From: Chloranthus sessilifolius
Taxonomy: Eukaryota; Streptophyta; Magnoliopsida; Chloranthales; Chloranthaceae
Length of the DNA: 64,000 nucleotides
NCBI GenBank assembly: GCA_021018995.1
Contig: CM037593.1
Location: 35,539,810 to 35,603,809 of the forward strand
Direction: 5' to 3'
A program made the position numbers and the translations under genes. Positions 44,300 to 54,464 of this stretch are shown in pieces (position 1 is the stretch's first letter; each line of letters opens with the position of its first letter). Below the pieces are notes generated by a model. That model was not told the DNA's origin. It was given only the letters and a program-made list of their open reading frames with translations, and searched no databases.

Positions 44300-46084
44300 A
44301 GCAGTTGAGGTACTGCTGGTTCCTCAGCTGCAAGCCTATGACTGAACTTTTGTTTTTTCTCTTTTCTATTTTTATCTCCTGCTAAGGCTCAACTACAACC
44401 TCTTTATTTTTCCCTTGTTGAAGGGTAGCAAGCAGTTCTTTACTCTGTGCTCTAACAAAGTCCTTATCACTTTCACTTGACATTTCCTTAGGAATGACCT
44501 CTCCTTGTTCCTTTCCCACCTGGTTGTCTACCAGCTTGCCAGACCTTAGGGCTGTGATGGCAATGGCCCCCTCAAAATTTGAGGAGCCTTCTCCAATCGA
44601 ATACTGGCCCCTAGGGTTGGCTATTGGCTGGCTTGGCAACCTGCCCTCTTCTCTTTTAGCCAAGGCATTAGCTATTTGGCCAAGCTGCTCTTCTATTTCC
44701 TTAATGCTTTGACTGTGAGAAGTCACAGTCTGATTCAAGGGTCCAAGGCTTTGCAATTGGGCCAAAACTTAGTCCTCAAAAGAAGCACTTCAGGGCTGAG
44801 GTGGGGGAACTACCAATTGATTTTATTGCTGGGGCTGTTGTTGCTGCTGAAAATTTGACCTTGGGGCATAACCTTGGTTGAACTGCGCTGTGACCTTTGA
44901 GGTAAGGCCAACATCTGTTGTGGCTGCATATAATTGTCTTGCCTCCACCTAAAATTTGGGTGGTCTCTCCATTGGTAACCAGCATTTTGGTGCTGGCATC
45001 CATATGGTTATTTATTGTAGCCACCAGATTGTTGTTATCCAAAAGATTGGGCAGCAGCAGCCTATTCCATTACGTACTCAGGGTATTACCCCGCAGATGG
45101 GCACTCTTCTACTATGTGTTATGGAGATTGGCATATCAGACATGCCTCCATCACTTGTGCAGCCATTCTGGGCTGCACCACAGTCATAAGTTTATCAAAC
45201 CTTTCAGTAACATTGGCTATCTGCATTCTCAGGTCATCATTTCCCCTAACTTCATACATCTTTCCTTTAGAAGTCTCAGCAACCCCCAACTTAAGAGAAG
45301 GCTCTTGAACAGTTCTAAATGAGGACATCTTCTGGAAAGCATTTTCGCTTATGACCTCGAACAAGTCCCATGCCTCATCAGTTATTTTATACATGTACAT
45401 TCCACCACAAGAGGCATCTACCATGTCTCTGCTCTTCTAATCAATCCCATTGTAGAAGCTCTGGACAAGCTGCTAGTCAAGGATCTTGTGGTGGGGACAT
45501 TATTTGAGCATTTCCTTAAATCTGTCTCAGGCTTGGTTAAAATCTTCAGTTGGGGATTGGGCAAAAGCAAGTATGCCTTTCCTCAACTAGCTGGTTTTGG
45601 TCTCGGAGAAAAATTTAGACAGAAATCTTGTTTGGAGGTCTTTCCAGGAAGTGATGTTGTTTGGAAGAGTAGATAATCAGGTCATGGCCCTGTCCTTTAA
45701 AGAAAAAGGAAAGAGCCTTAACCTAGTGGCTTCTTGTCCCAAACCAGTAATAGAGAATGTCGTACACAGGGCCAAGAACTGGTCAGTGTGCTTGTAAGGG
45801 TCTTCCTTACTAAGCCCATGGAAAGAGGGAAGCATTTGGATGATGGAAGTTTTGATCTCATAATTACCCTGAACATCTGGGAATTGAATGCTGAATGGAG
45901 AATTGTAATTATCCGGAGCATTCAGTTCCTTCAATATTCTAGGTTGTTCTTCACCCATAACTGTTGTCTCAATTTCAATAGGGGGCTCGACTGTGGTGTG
46001 TCTGTGCCTTCTCGGTCCTCTACCCCTTTCTATCTCAGGGTTAGCAGGCTCTAATGTAGGACTGAGGGATCTCCTTCCTAACAT
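44300..46084 (-). pseudogene. gag: gag of element D (Athila), several stops
   Basis: Start chosen at MLGRRSLSPTLEP (46084), equal to the start in A. The core (LPSFHGLSKEDPYKHTDQF, then LFPFSLKDRAMT) ends at a TAG near 45677 where A has Trp. The rest is readable through further stops: 45424-45119 (VDASCGGMYMYKITDEAWDL) with a zinc knuckle CLICQSP-stop-HIVEEC, and 44765-44382 (IKEIEEQLGQIANALAKREE), the helical tail. At least seven stops, mostly at Trp/Gln codons, which fits cytosine deamination. Gag is thus more damaged than integrase. Confidence 0.82.
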
Positions 46085-46385
46085 GCACACACACCAACAG
46101 CAGGGAAGACTATTCGTAGGCACATTGCACTTAACAAAAAAAATTGCAACTATCCTGATCAACTGCTATAGAATCTTCAAAGGAGAGATAAACTGAGGTT
46201 TTGAAGGTTAGAGAAGTGCAAACAGAGGTAGCTAGACTGCCAGTGCATTTCTACTCTCCTTATCTGCTACGGTCCAGATCTGCAAGAAAAATTCAAACTG
46301 TAAATCAACAGTATCAATTATTCACAAGTACAGCTACCAAAGAATTAAGAATACCAAAATCTAGAGTCTACTATTAGATCAATCT
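46085..46385 (-). other. 5' leader of element D
   Basis: About 300 bp of non-coding sequence between PBS and gag, collinear with 12577-12892 of A. Confidence 0.55.
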
Positions 46386-46403
46386 TCCCCGACAGCGGCA
46401 CCA
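46386..46403 (-). other. Primer binding site of element D
   Basis: The minus strand reads TGGTGCCGCTGTCGGGGA, six bases inside the LTR end. It matches 15 of 18 positions of the plant tRNA-Asp primer site used by Athila. Confidence 0.82.
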
Positions 46404-46409
46404 AAAATT

Positions 46410-48859
46410 TGTTATATATATTTTTGTGCTTGCTACTGACTTTATTGGAGACAGTGATAAGAATGGTGTGAATGAAAATTAATGAAAGGTGGATTAAAAA
46501 TTACGGAGCAGCAAGTCTAAAATATGCATAGTCCTGCAAGATACAGGGCCTGTTGTAGCAAGTTTTGATAAGTAAAAGTTTATCCCACAGGGAAGTTGAC
46601 CTAAAGCTCCAAGGGAGCTATCTATAGTAGGCTCTCCAAATCTGACTACTGATCTGGCAATCCTAAATGGAAGGGGGTTAAAGGTCACTATAATCTAAAT
46701 CCTAAGGTAACTTAATATCTAAATTATAGAAAGGGTTAAGAGGAATGGTGGAGTGAGAAAATAAGTATAAAAGGGTGAGAAGTATGTTATTAGGTATAGA
46801 TCTGATGGGTCTTGTAACTCAGACTCAGATATTATGCTATAGAAATCCTGCCCAATGGCTACATTATCACCAAAGAGGAGAAAGAATCCAACTCACCCCT
46901 ATGCCATGATCCAATCCCTTAAGGCTATAACATGTCCACTTAAATGGTCACAGACTATGCAATAGGGGAACCACAATCCAGAGATGGGTCAGAACAAGTT
47001 TATCATTGTAGGCACTACTTCATCCAGGCTACAGGCTCAAGAATCCATAGTAACCTCATCCTCTAAAGTTCTGTGTGTGGGGCTAGGCCTAGAAAGTGCA
47101 CGAGCCTGGACACACAGGACCAGGAAGAGTTTGAGTACTAGCCTTTAGCATGGCTGTTCACTGCTTTAGAAAGACTGCAGTGATCCAGTCACAAGCCTAC
47201 AATCTCTACAGTGAAATCAGATCTGCAATTTGATGGTGGGTCTGTACAAATATAGGGGAGTCTGTCACTGCACAATCTCTTACAAGGCTACAAGCACAAG
47301 TGCAGAGAAGAAAAATATGTCTTAGTTCTGTGGATTGGCCTTACCCTAAGGCTATAATCTGTCCACTTGAATGGTCACAGACTATCCACAGAGGCCATCC
47401 TCCTCACAAAGGTCTAAGACGGAACAAGAACATTGCTGCCGCCACCATGTTCACAAGGCTACTAGCGCAAGCTCCCATGGGAATTCAGATTTAGTGGATG
47501 CATGGTGGGGAAGGCACAATGTGCCTAACACAACAATCTAAATAAAATCTTAAAAATAATCCTCCATTGCTTACAAAATAACTTAGCAATGGAGGATCTC
47601 ATGGCAGCAGCTTTGTACAGCACAACTCACAACCAAAACAACATCACATACATGTAACAGATCCTATTACAAAAACTCTATTAAAATCTATACTAAATAA
47701 TCATACAAAAGGCATAGCCAGCAAGTGCTAGACTATGGAGAGAAAAAGGAAAAAGAGACTACCTAGAACCTAACCTTAGCCTACTGAAATTTTCAGCTTA
47801 ATCGAGAAGACGAAGTTTGAAAAAGTCTAAGTCTGAAGTTCGTCCAAAAAAAGGTCCTTAAACCTATGCTAGGCTTAGGCTTATATAGCAGTCGACTGTG
47901 TGTGAATTAGGGTTAGGAAAACCCTAATTTCATCTTTTCAATTATGGCCCATTCTTGTCCCTTGGATGCCTCAGGGCATGTGCACGGAGATTAGAGCATT
48001 GGAGTGCGTGCCCTAGTTACTGAAAGTTCCCAGATTACCCATACAGAAGTGGGGAGAAGTTACGAATCTGTTCCTCACTGAGTAGAGAAGATTTGCAGAT
48101 CTTTCTGTGTGGTAGAATTGGCGTCGCGGGGTTGAATTGACTTGTAGCTCATGCAGTCGCGGGATTGACATTTTGGTCATCACGGGATACTAATGGCTGT
48201 TGCGAGATGGTTCTTTCAGCTTTGAATGGCACGGGAATTGCTCGCGCGGTTATTCCCTTGGTGAATCTCGTGACAAATCCTCACGAAGAAGCAGTGTCCA
48301 TGAGCCTATGGATCGCGCGAGCATTTCCTTGGAGGTTTGTATCCCACTGCCACTGCGCGACTACTGCGCGTGGGAGTGCCTGGAGCTCTCTCACTTCAGT
48401 GAATCGCGTGATGATTGAAGACTAGTTTCTTGAGCTGCGCGAGTGCTTAAGACTGAGCCTCACGAGGACCTCACGAAGTCTGCTTTTCAATTCTTTCTAG
48501 CACCAAACCGCGTGAAAACGGTGCAAAGACTGCGCAACTAGTTTTTGTGCTGTCTTACAACTGCGCGAAGGCATTTTCTCTGGTTCAATTGAACCCTGCG
48601 ACATCTGTGCGAGGCATTATCTCTTGGTTTGTTTCTGCTTTGATGTGCCTGTGTAGCAGCCAACTCTCTATCCGGGTTCATCCTTCATTCTGCTAAGGTA
48701 GTTCTGGGGCAACAGTGAGCTTCTTGGCATGGTTAGGGGGTTATTTGCAGCTGCTACTTATTACCTACAGAATAGACTCAAAACACATTTATTAAATGAT
48801 TAAGGGTCTAACAGAGATTTAGTTAAGGGGTTTAAAGTGATACTTTTTAGGTCTTAACA
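46410..48859 (-). repeat. 5' LTR of element D
   Basis: 2,450 bp, same ends as the 3' copy (TGTTATATA to CTTAACA in plus orientation). TATA box TATATAAG complementary to 47880-47887, with TTAGGGTTAGG (47908-47918) and AAACCCTAA (47919-47927) just upstream of it on the minus strand. CGCG-rich U3 block at about 48120-48620. It lacks the 62-bp duplication of the 3' LTR. Confidence 0.92.
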
Positions 48860-48864
48860 CATAC
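48860..48864. repeat. Target-site duplication of element D (right)
   Basis: catac, against aatac at 31010-31014. It is followed directly by CCAAGGAC, which continues the integrase of C (PKDIIT). Confidence 0.65.
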
Positions 48865-49556
48865 CCAAGGACATCATCACCAATAATGGCACAAACTTCG
48901 TGAACAAGCGCATCAAGGCCTTCTGTGAGCAGTATAAAATTAGGCACTACCGCTTATCGCCTTATCGACCACAAACCAATGGGGCTGTAGAAGCTGCTAA
49001 CGAAACTGTCATCCGTATCCTCGAGAAAATGGTCATCACCTATCGAGATTGGAGCAATATATTGTCATTTACATTATGGGCCTACAGAACATCGATCCAT
49101 ACCGCTATAGGGGCAACACCATTCTCCCTTGTGTATGGAACTGAGGCCGTCTTATCGGTAGAAGTGGAGGTGCCCTCACTTCGCATCCTCATGGAATCAC
49201 ACCTATCTAAAGCAGAAAGAGAGAGATCTCGCTTTGAGCAGCTAAACCTGCTGGATGAGGAAAGGCTACTAGCCTTGTGTCTTACCCAAGTCTATCAAAG
49301 GTGAATCGCACGCGCTTACAACAAGCGTGTTCGCGGTCGAGATCTGAAGGCAGGAGACACGGTACTCAAGAGGATCTTCCCATCCCTCTACGTCAATCCG
49401 AGAGGAAAATTCAAGCCTAACTGGGAAGGACCTTATGCCATTCGAGAAGTGCTCCTGAGATATGCCATCTACTTGGGCACCATGACGGAGATCACTTTCC
49501 TGAGCCAATCAATGCTGGGTACGTCCAACGGTTCTACTCATAGTCTCCGCGGCAAG
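48865..49556 (+). pseudogene. Integrase of element C, C-terminal half
   Basis: Continues the core from 31014: PKDIITNNGTNF, where the second catalytic Asp is Asn (E has ITDN), then YRPQTNGAVEAANE with the catalytic Glu kept. 48900-49304 is open; a TGA follows, then the C-terminal region (YNKRVRGRDLKAGDTVLKR, NWEGPYAIREVL) to about 49556. With WGLN in the other half, two of three catalytic acids are lost, so this integrase is dead even apart from the split. Confidence 0.8.
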
Positions 49557-50152
49557 GTAAGTACTGATAAAATGGATATGTGACTGCTCAAGGACCCCAC
49601 CAAAGAGGCCATCATTTCAAAGCCTAGTAACCAAAAAAAATATCCTTAAATGCTCATACCCTTTGCTACACCTGTTGAGCTGTTGGCCTTTCTTTCAATA
49701 AGCTCCTCCCAGGAAAAGAAAATGTGTGTACATACACCAACAAAAAAAAAAAAAAAAAGAGTTACCATTAAAAACAAAAAAATCGGAAAAGCAAAACCTC
49801 AAAAAGAGATTATCTAAAAAAGCAAAAAATATATATAGAAAAAAGGTGAGGCATATACAGTCATGGTCCCCTAAGGAAGAAGCGTATTATGGCAACTGGA
49901 ACCCAGTCAAGGATATCCTTTTAACCAAGAATACCATCAAAATCCTTACCTTACCCATGGCCACAATGCATCCCAAAGAAAAGCTCTCTTTAAGGTTTGC
50001 GAACAGTTAAAGTATCCGTCGAGTTAGCGCAAGCCAGGCTGGGAGATGATGAGAACCCCATCCGAGCGGCTATGACGGAATCGACATCCATGTCATGGCT
50101 TTTGAAAAATAAAAAGAAAAAAAATATAATAATATAATAAATAAAAGTAAGA
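49557..50152 (+). other. Non-coding 3' region of element C, first part
   Basis: No gene. It has poly-A (49741-49758) and A-rich runs. 49855-50090 is collinear with the inverted 56680-56920 of E (for example 'gatgagaaccccatccgagcggctatgac'). Confidence 0.6.
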
Positions 50153-50156
50153 TGGA

Positions 50157-50287
50157 CATAGTGAAAACCCGAAAGGGAGCTACAGGTAAAAATAACAAGT
50201 TTGTGTGGACCAAGTGAAAACTCGAAAGGGCGCAGGGGGTAAAAATGCAAACCCATGGACGTAGTGAAAACCCGAGAGGGCGCTACA
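50157..50287 (+). other. Triplet of GNRA hairpins, element C
   Basis: Three 28-nt units at 50157-50184, 50210-50237 and 50260-50287. Each has a 5-nt arm, TGAAAA, a CCC or CTC arm, a GAAA or GAGA tetraloop, GGG, two bases, and a 5-nt arm. Lower arms are CATAG/CTACA, CCAAG/CAGGG and CGTAG/CTACA. E has three units of the same size and spacing at 56474-56605, with different but better-paired arms. It is probably an RNA structure in the sense transcript. Confidence 0.7.
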
Positions 50288-50917
50288 GGTAAAAAGAGGG
50301 CAACAACGGGCATGACAAACCCACTTTGGGTGTCGTGAGTAAGAAAGTTTAAAAGAAAATGAAAGAAGAAAAGAGAAAAAGAAAAAATCCTTCGGTCACC
50401 TACCCATGTTATCTTTTCTCCCGACCGGGCTGCTCATGTTAGCTCCAATCGGGTCCCGACCAAGTGTGTCTTCTAGATTGCATCGTCAAACGTATGACCC
50501 AGGGTAAGGAGAAAGGTTGATTCCATCCGAAGGGATAGGTGTTCCAGCCTGACAAAACTGCTGAGCCTTATCCAGATCCAACCCTGTGAAGGGGCTCGAC
50601 TATGCTCAAATTTGGACCCGCTTTATGTTTAAGGCACAAAAAAAAACCATCAATTAAATAAAGGAGAAATAATGCTCTTTTTTAAGATAATAGATTTTCC
50701 TTTTCTATTTACAAACTCGTATCTCACTTACACCACATCTCAGAAAAATAATCTATGTGATGTCTAGCCCCTTTCTTCCTTTTCTTTTTATAAAAAATAG
50801 AAAAACAACAAAAATATAAAGAAAATATGTATACCAAAAAATGTGTATCTGCATAGGGGTTTCTTATGCCCCTTTCTCTAAGTTTGATCTGTGCAAAAAG
50901 ATATGTGCAGGAAGGAA
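50288..50917 (+). other. Non-coding 3' region of element C, second part
   Basis: No gene. A further hairpin (CATGAC, AA, ACCCA, loop, TGGGT, GTCGTG) lies at 50311-50337. 50390-50620 is collinear with 56130-56360 of E in inverted orientation ('ggtcccgacca', 'catgctca'). The remainder is A/T-rich. Confidence 0.55.
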
Positions 50918-52521
50918 TCAACGGCCCAGGTCGCGCTTCAAGGCATGAATCTCCGCACGAAAAACATCCTCTCGGACATTCTGCTCAGTCATCCAGCGGT
51001 CATGAAGACTCCTATACCACTTCCAGGAAGCATCGGTCCCCCCGAGAGCATCATTCAAGGTTCCTTCCAGATGAAGGACCTCGGTTGTACCAGCTCTCAC
51101 CTCTGCCACCTCTGCTCTAACATTCTTTTTTGTCAAGAGCTCTTGTAGGATCCTCTTCTCGTCTGTTAGTAGCTCAATACAGGCTCGAAGCGCCGACTCC
51201 TTCTTCAGCCAAGGCCCTCCCACATCATCGCTCTCTACCTGATCTAGATGATCAGCAGTAGGCTACTCGGACAATAGCCAGGCCTCATACTCTAAGGAGG
51301 ACAGAACCGAATCTCCCTACTCCAAATCACACATAAGTGTTGACTGACGCATCTTCCAAAGAGTAGCAATTTGATCCATGTCTCCAGAAGACCCCCGAGA
51401 AAAGATCAAATCACATAAAGGGGGTTTTATCCCACAAGGCACCTGCTGAGAGCAACCAAACTGACGCATCACTCAAAATGGGAAGTAGAAGGTACTGCCA
51501 GTCAATCTAAGGAGGGTGATGTCCTCATGGTCTCTAAAGTGAACCACTGGGAAGGTCCAATCTAACAAAGGAAGTCTCCATACTAGCTCTGCATCGGTCA
51601 GCCAAAGCTTCAACTCTGGCATATCTCCCTGTGGAAGCATGTGGCACCTGCCCAAAAACATCGAACCACTTCACCACGAACGATATAGAAGCAAGGTACT
51701 AGTTCCAAAATGGCAAGATGCTCTCCTAGCTAGACCTGGAGCAGAAGCAGACATCCCTTGAGGCACCCCACCTTGCTTAGAGCAAAAGCATCAAGACAAC
51801 GGTAGAGTTCGACCCAGACTAGATGCATCACTGACCGACCCCCCTCTAACTCTGTCAAAATGTCACATAGAGGAAGAGAAAAGCTCTCTCCCCCAGTAAA
51901 GAAAAGGACTTTAGAGATGAGATCGAGAGCAAAGGGCTTCACATTGAAAATGTTCTGAATCGGTAATTTTCGAAGGCTTTTATCACCGAAAAATTCTCTA
52001 AGGACTTTTATCGAACACCTGGTGGGCCCTCCAATGAGACTTTTCTCATATTTGAATTTCTTCAAGCCTAGAGTGACGTGGAAGGCTTTAGCGTAGCCCG
52101 GCTTCGTCATGACTCTTGCAAGGCCTCTATGGAGCTTCAAGCCTGACAGATTGGAGAGCTCTTCAAGTGTGGGAGATAGTTCCCGCTTCCCAAAATGGAT
52201 CACATGGACATTTACATCCCAAAAGGAGGTCGCAGCATGAAGTAGGTCCCACCGTGGAGGAATCTCAAGGAGGGACAAGAGGCATGACAATCTGACCCAA
52301 TCTAAATCAATGAGCTCACTCTCATTCAAACTCCCAAGCCAACTTTTGAGAAAATTGGGCCCTAGGCCAAAAGAAGGGAGTAAATTGGTTCCAGACCCTC
52401 TGTGTAAGGGAGGGTTGAAAAGTGGGTCCATTGACACACAAAGATTTTTTGAAGATGTAAAAATTCGATGTAGGATGATGGACCCACCCTTGGGAAAGCA
52501 AGGAGAGAAAAAAGGCAGCAA
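50918..52521 (-). pseudogene. Antisense ORF with plant-mobile-domain-like sequence
   Basis: Runs against the transcription of C. 52521-51730 is open for 263 codons: residues 60-130 (SELIDLDWVRLSCLLSLLE, PPRWDLLHAATSFWD, LSPTLEELSNLSGL) and 225-263 (VWVELYRCLDAFALSKVG, LKGCLLLLQV) follow the pattern of the plant mobile domain/DUF7745 family: Trp-rich start, 'PTLEEL', then 'LL.LW'. It stops at a TAG where the family has Trp, continues in pieces (51661-51473), and ends in a charged helical part (51223-50918, coiled-coil-like). Extra ORFs in sense or antisense are known in Tat elements. E lacks it at the same place. Function unknown; captured from a host gene family or shared with it. Family assignment is by eye. 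Confidence 0.6.
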
Positions 52522-52602
52522 AAAATGTCAAGCCAAAATAAAAAGAGAAGGAAAAAGGGCCATTCTTGGGCTTAAAAAGGCCCACTGCCCCCAGGAGGCA
52601 CC

Positions 52603-52672
52603 TGGCGTATGTATTACATGTGCCAGTGCATTTTTTCTACGAATTGGCTTGGCGCATGTAATACATGCGCCA
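52603..52672 (-). promoter_or_regulatory. Two 23-bp dyads upstream of the antisense ORF
   Basis: 52603-52625 (arms TGGCGTA and TGTGCCA around 9 bp) and 52650-52672 (arms TGGCGCA and TGCGCCA, centre TGTAATACA, where 11 bases on each side pair perfectly). They lie 82-151 bp upstream of the ATG at 52521, a promoter position for that ORF. Matching sites are in the 5' leader at 22815-22931. Confidence 0.6.
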
Positions 52673-52809
52673 GATCAATCTGGTCCCCTACAGCAAATGT
52701 GGAGTTTTGAGGGGGAACTTATGGTCTTTGCTAGACCCCTAGCCAGCTCACATGTGCTTCATGCTGTGATCACATAACAGAGTCAAAAGAAAAGAAAGTC
52801 TATTGCACT
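52673..52809 (+). other. Right end of element C remnant
   Basis: No gene, no PPT and no 3' LTR. The sequence ends abruptly at the LTR of E. The five bases before it (52805-52809, gcact) may be the target site of E; the partner is outside the window. Confidence 0.5.
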
Positions 52810-54451
52810 TGTGTAACCGTGGGATTTGTGACGATCCTGTCGCGGCGATGCGCTCGCTTGCAAAAATATAGAGTCGCCACCTAGAGCTTTTGGTATCCCA
52901 GGAAACCAAGTTCATTTTTATGAGCACCGAAGTGCTAAAAATATGACTCTTAATCCGGTCCGCACCAAAGGTTCTTGGGTAGGGGCTTCGGTTATCAATT
53001 GGGAAGGTGTTAGGAACCCAATCAACCCGCAAAATGTTGTCTCTACTTAAGGCCAAAATAAGAAATAATAAAGAAGAAAGAAAAAGGCCTCCTCATGCCC
53101 AAATGGGTCTTAGAATCCTATTTGTGCCCCTCTATTCCTACCAAAAATTCGGTGGCATAACAACACAAATGGGAGGATTGAGGAGAAGCCAATAAGGTAG
53201 GAGAAGAGAGGGGAGAGCTAGAGCTCTCGGGCCCTTGTTGCACCGTTGGGGAGCCTTGCATTGCCTTGCTTCAGTGAGCTTTTGAAGGCTTGTATGGTAT
53301 GGAATGGGGTTCTAACTCCTAAGGCTTGAAGCTAAGAGGTAGAGAGGGAAGGCTAAGGGATTACACACACCTAACCTAAAGGCATTTAGTGAAATACTAA
53401 GGTCTAAGAGAGCTTTTTGAAATCTAAAATTTGCATGGGAAGTGTGCACCAAAGGGAGAAAGATCTCACTTTAACCTCTTTCTCTCTTAGGCCAAAATTC
53501 TCAACCTTTAATCCAAGGGGAGGGGGGCCCTATTTATAGGAAAAGGGTGGGTTAGGAGGCTACTTAGAAGCTAACTAGGGTTAGCAATTAGGTAATGGGC
53601 AATCTAAGGTTTTTGGGATTTTCTAGAGTTTGGAGAAGAGAGATTTTTGTTTAATGGTAGATGATAGGGTGGTGACTTGAGTGGTAAAAGGGAGATAACC
53701 TAAGCTAATAGGGTCACTAGGGTCCTAAAGAAACACACCCCAGACTTTGGGATGACCCACAAGTCAAACCCCCAATGTCAATTTTGGCCATTTTTTATAG
53801 GAAAACCAAGCCCAAACTGTTGAAAGTTGAAGACCCGCAGGGGCCCAGCCCGGTTTTGCAATTTCCTGCATAAATCTGTGATTTTCATTTCGCCATAACT
53901 TTTGATGTATAACTCTGATTGAGACGATTTTTAGCTTGTTGGAAAGCTGGGGAAGTCCTCTTTCTAATGATATATAACTCAGCTTTAGAAAAGTTTTATA
54001 TAAATTTTAGAAATGCTCTCTTTAACCACTGCTCAAGTGGTTCGAAACTAGCTCTATGGGTTCAATTTTGCAATTTCCTACATAAATCTGCGATCTTCAT
54101 TTTGCCATAACTTTTGATGTACAACTCCAAATTAGGAAATTATTAGTTTATTGGAAAGATGGGAAGCTCTACTTTCCAATGTTATATGCCTTAGATTGGG
54201 CAACTATCTATAAAAACTTTGGCACTCGTCTTTCTAACTGCTATTCGCGGGGGTTTAAATTGTGCCTGAGAAGGGTTCTAATAGGTCTGGAAAGGTTATG
54301 GCTGATTCCTAAGGGTTCGGGATGATTCTTAGGGTTTTGGGATGATTCTTAGGGTTTTAGAAGGGTTTCATGCATGCCATTAAAAGCTCAAAGGCACACC
54401 TCTCTTGAAATGTGTTTCAATTGGGCCTTGGGCTAAATTTGGGTGTCTACA
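52810..54451 (-). repeat. 3' LTR of element E
   Basis: 1,642 bp. The minus strand begins TGTAGACACCCAAATTTAGC and ends CCCACGGTTACACA. TATA box CCTATAAATAGGG, core complementary to 53531-53538. U3 contains a two-copy tandem of about 212 bp (from 53854 and from 54066, 'ttttgcaatttcct' start) and a short gggttttgggatgattctta tandem at 54316-54366. The R/U5 half aligns with 21236-22049 of C. Confidence 0.85.
53531..53538 (-). promoter_or_regulatory. LTR TATA box, element E
   Basis: TATAAATA on the minus strand within CCTATAAATAGGG; the C counterpart at 21321 is mutated. Confidence 0.65.
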
Positions 54452-54464
54452 GATGCCCCTCTTT
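54452..54464 (-). other. Polypurine tract of element E
   Basis: The minus strand reads AAAGAGGGGCATC directly before TGTAGACACC. It marks the 3' LTR boundary. Confidence 0.75.

Larger units (their letters stand above)
31015..48859 (-). mobile_element. Element D: full-length Athila retrotransposon nested in element C
   Basis: 17.8 kb minus-strand element with both LTRs, PBS, PPT, gag, protease, RT-RNase H, integrase, ORF3 and a candidate internal promoter. The protease signature LLDFGASVNLLP and the tRNA-Asp-like PBS identify Athila. Ten or so differences in the first 250 bp of the LTRs suggest about 4% divergence, making it the younger of the two datable elements. The integrase segment is fully open and RT keeps FMDD. 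Lesions are in-frame stops in gag and pol, one frameshift in RNase H and several in ORF3. It splits the integrase of C. Confidence 0.92.
20462..52809 (+). mobile_element. Element C: decayed Tat-lineage Ty3/gypsy retrotransposon with antisense ORF
   Basis: Plus-strand element with, in order: 5' LTR, PBS (22052-22069), long leader with dyads, gag, protease with G-patch, RT, RNase H, a second archaeal-type RNase H, integrase, hairpin triplet and antisense plant-mobile-domain ORF. The second RNase H and gene order place it in the Tat/Ogre lineage. It is interrupted at 31014 by element D, and coding resumes at 48865. No PPT or 3' LTR is present: its right end is replaced by element E at 52810. Numerous TAG/TAA stops at Trp/Gln positions and Asp-to-Asn changes at active sites show long decay, consistent with deamination of methylated cytosine. 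Confidence 0.8.

Noticed and set aside
52810-54451. This LTR as the 3' LTR of element C
   Set aside because: It is in minus orientation with the PPT on its right side, so it belongs to the minus-strand element E.
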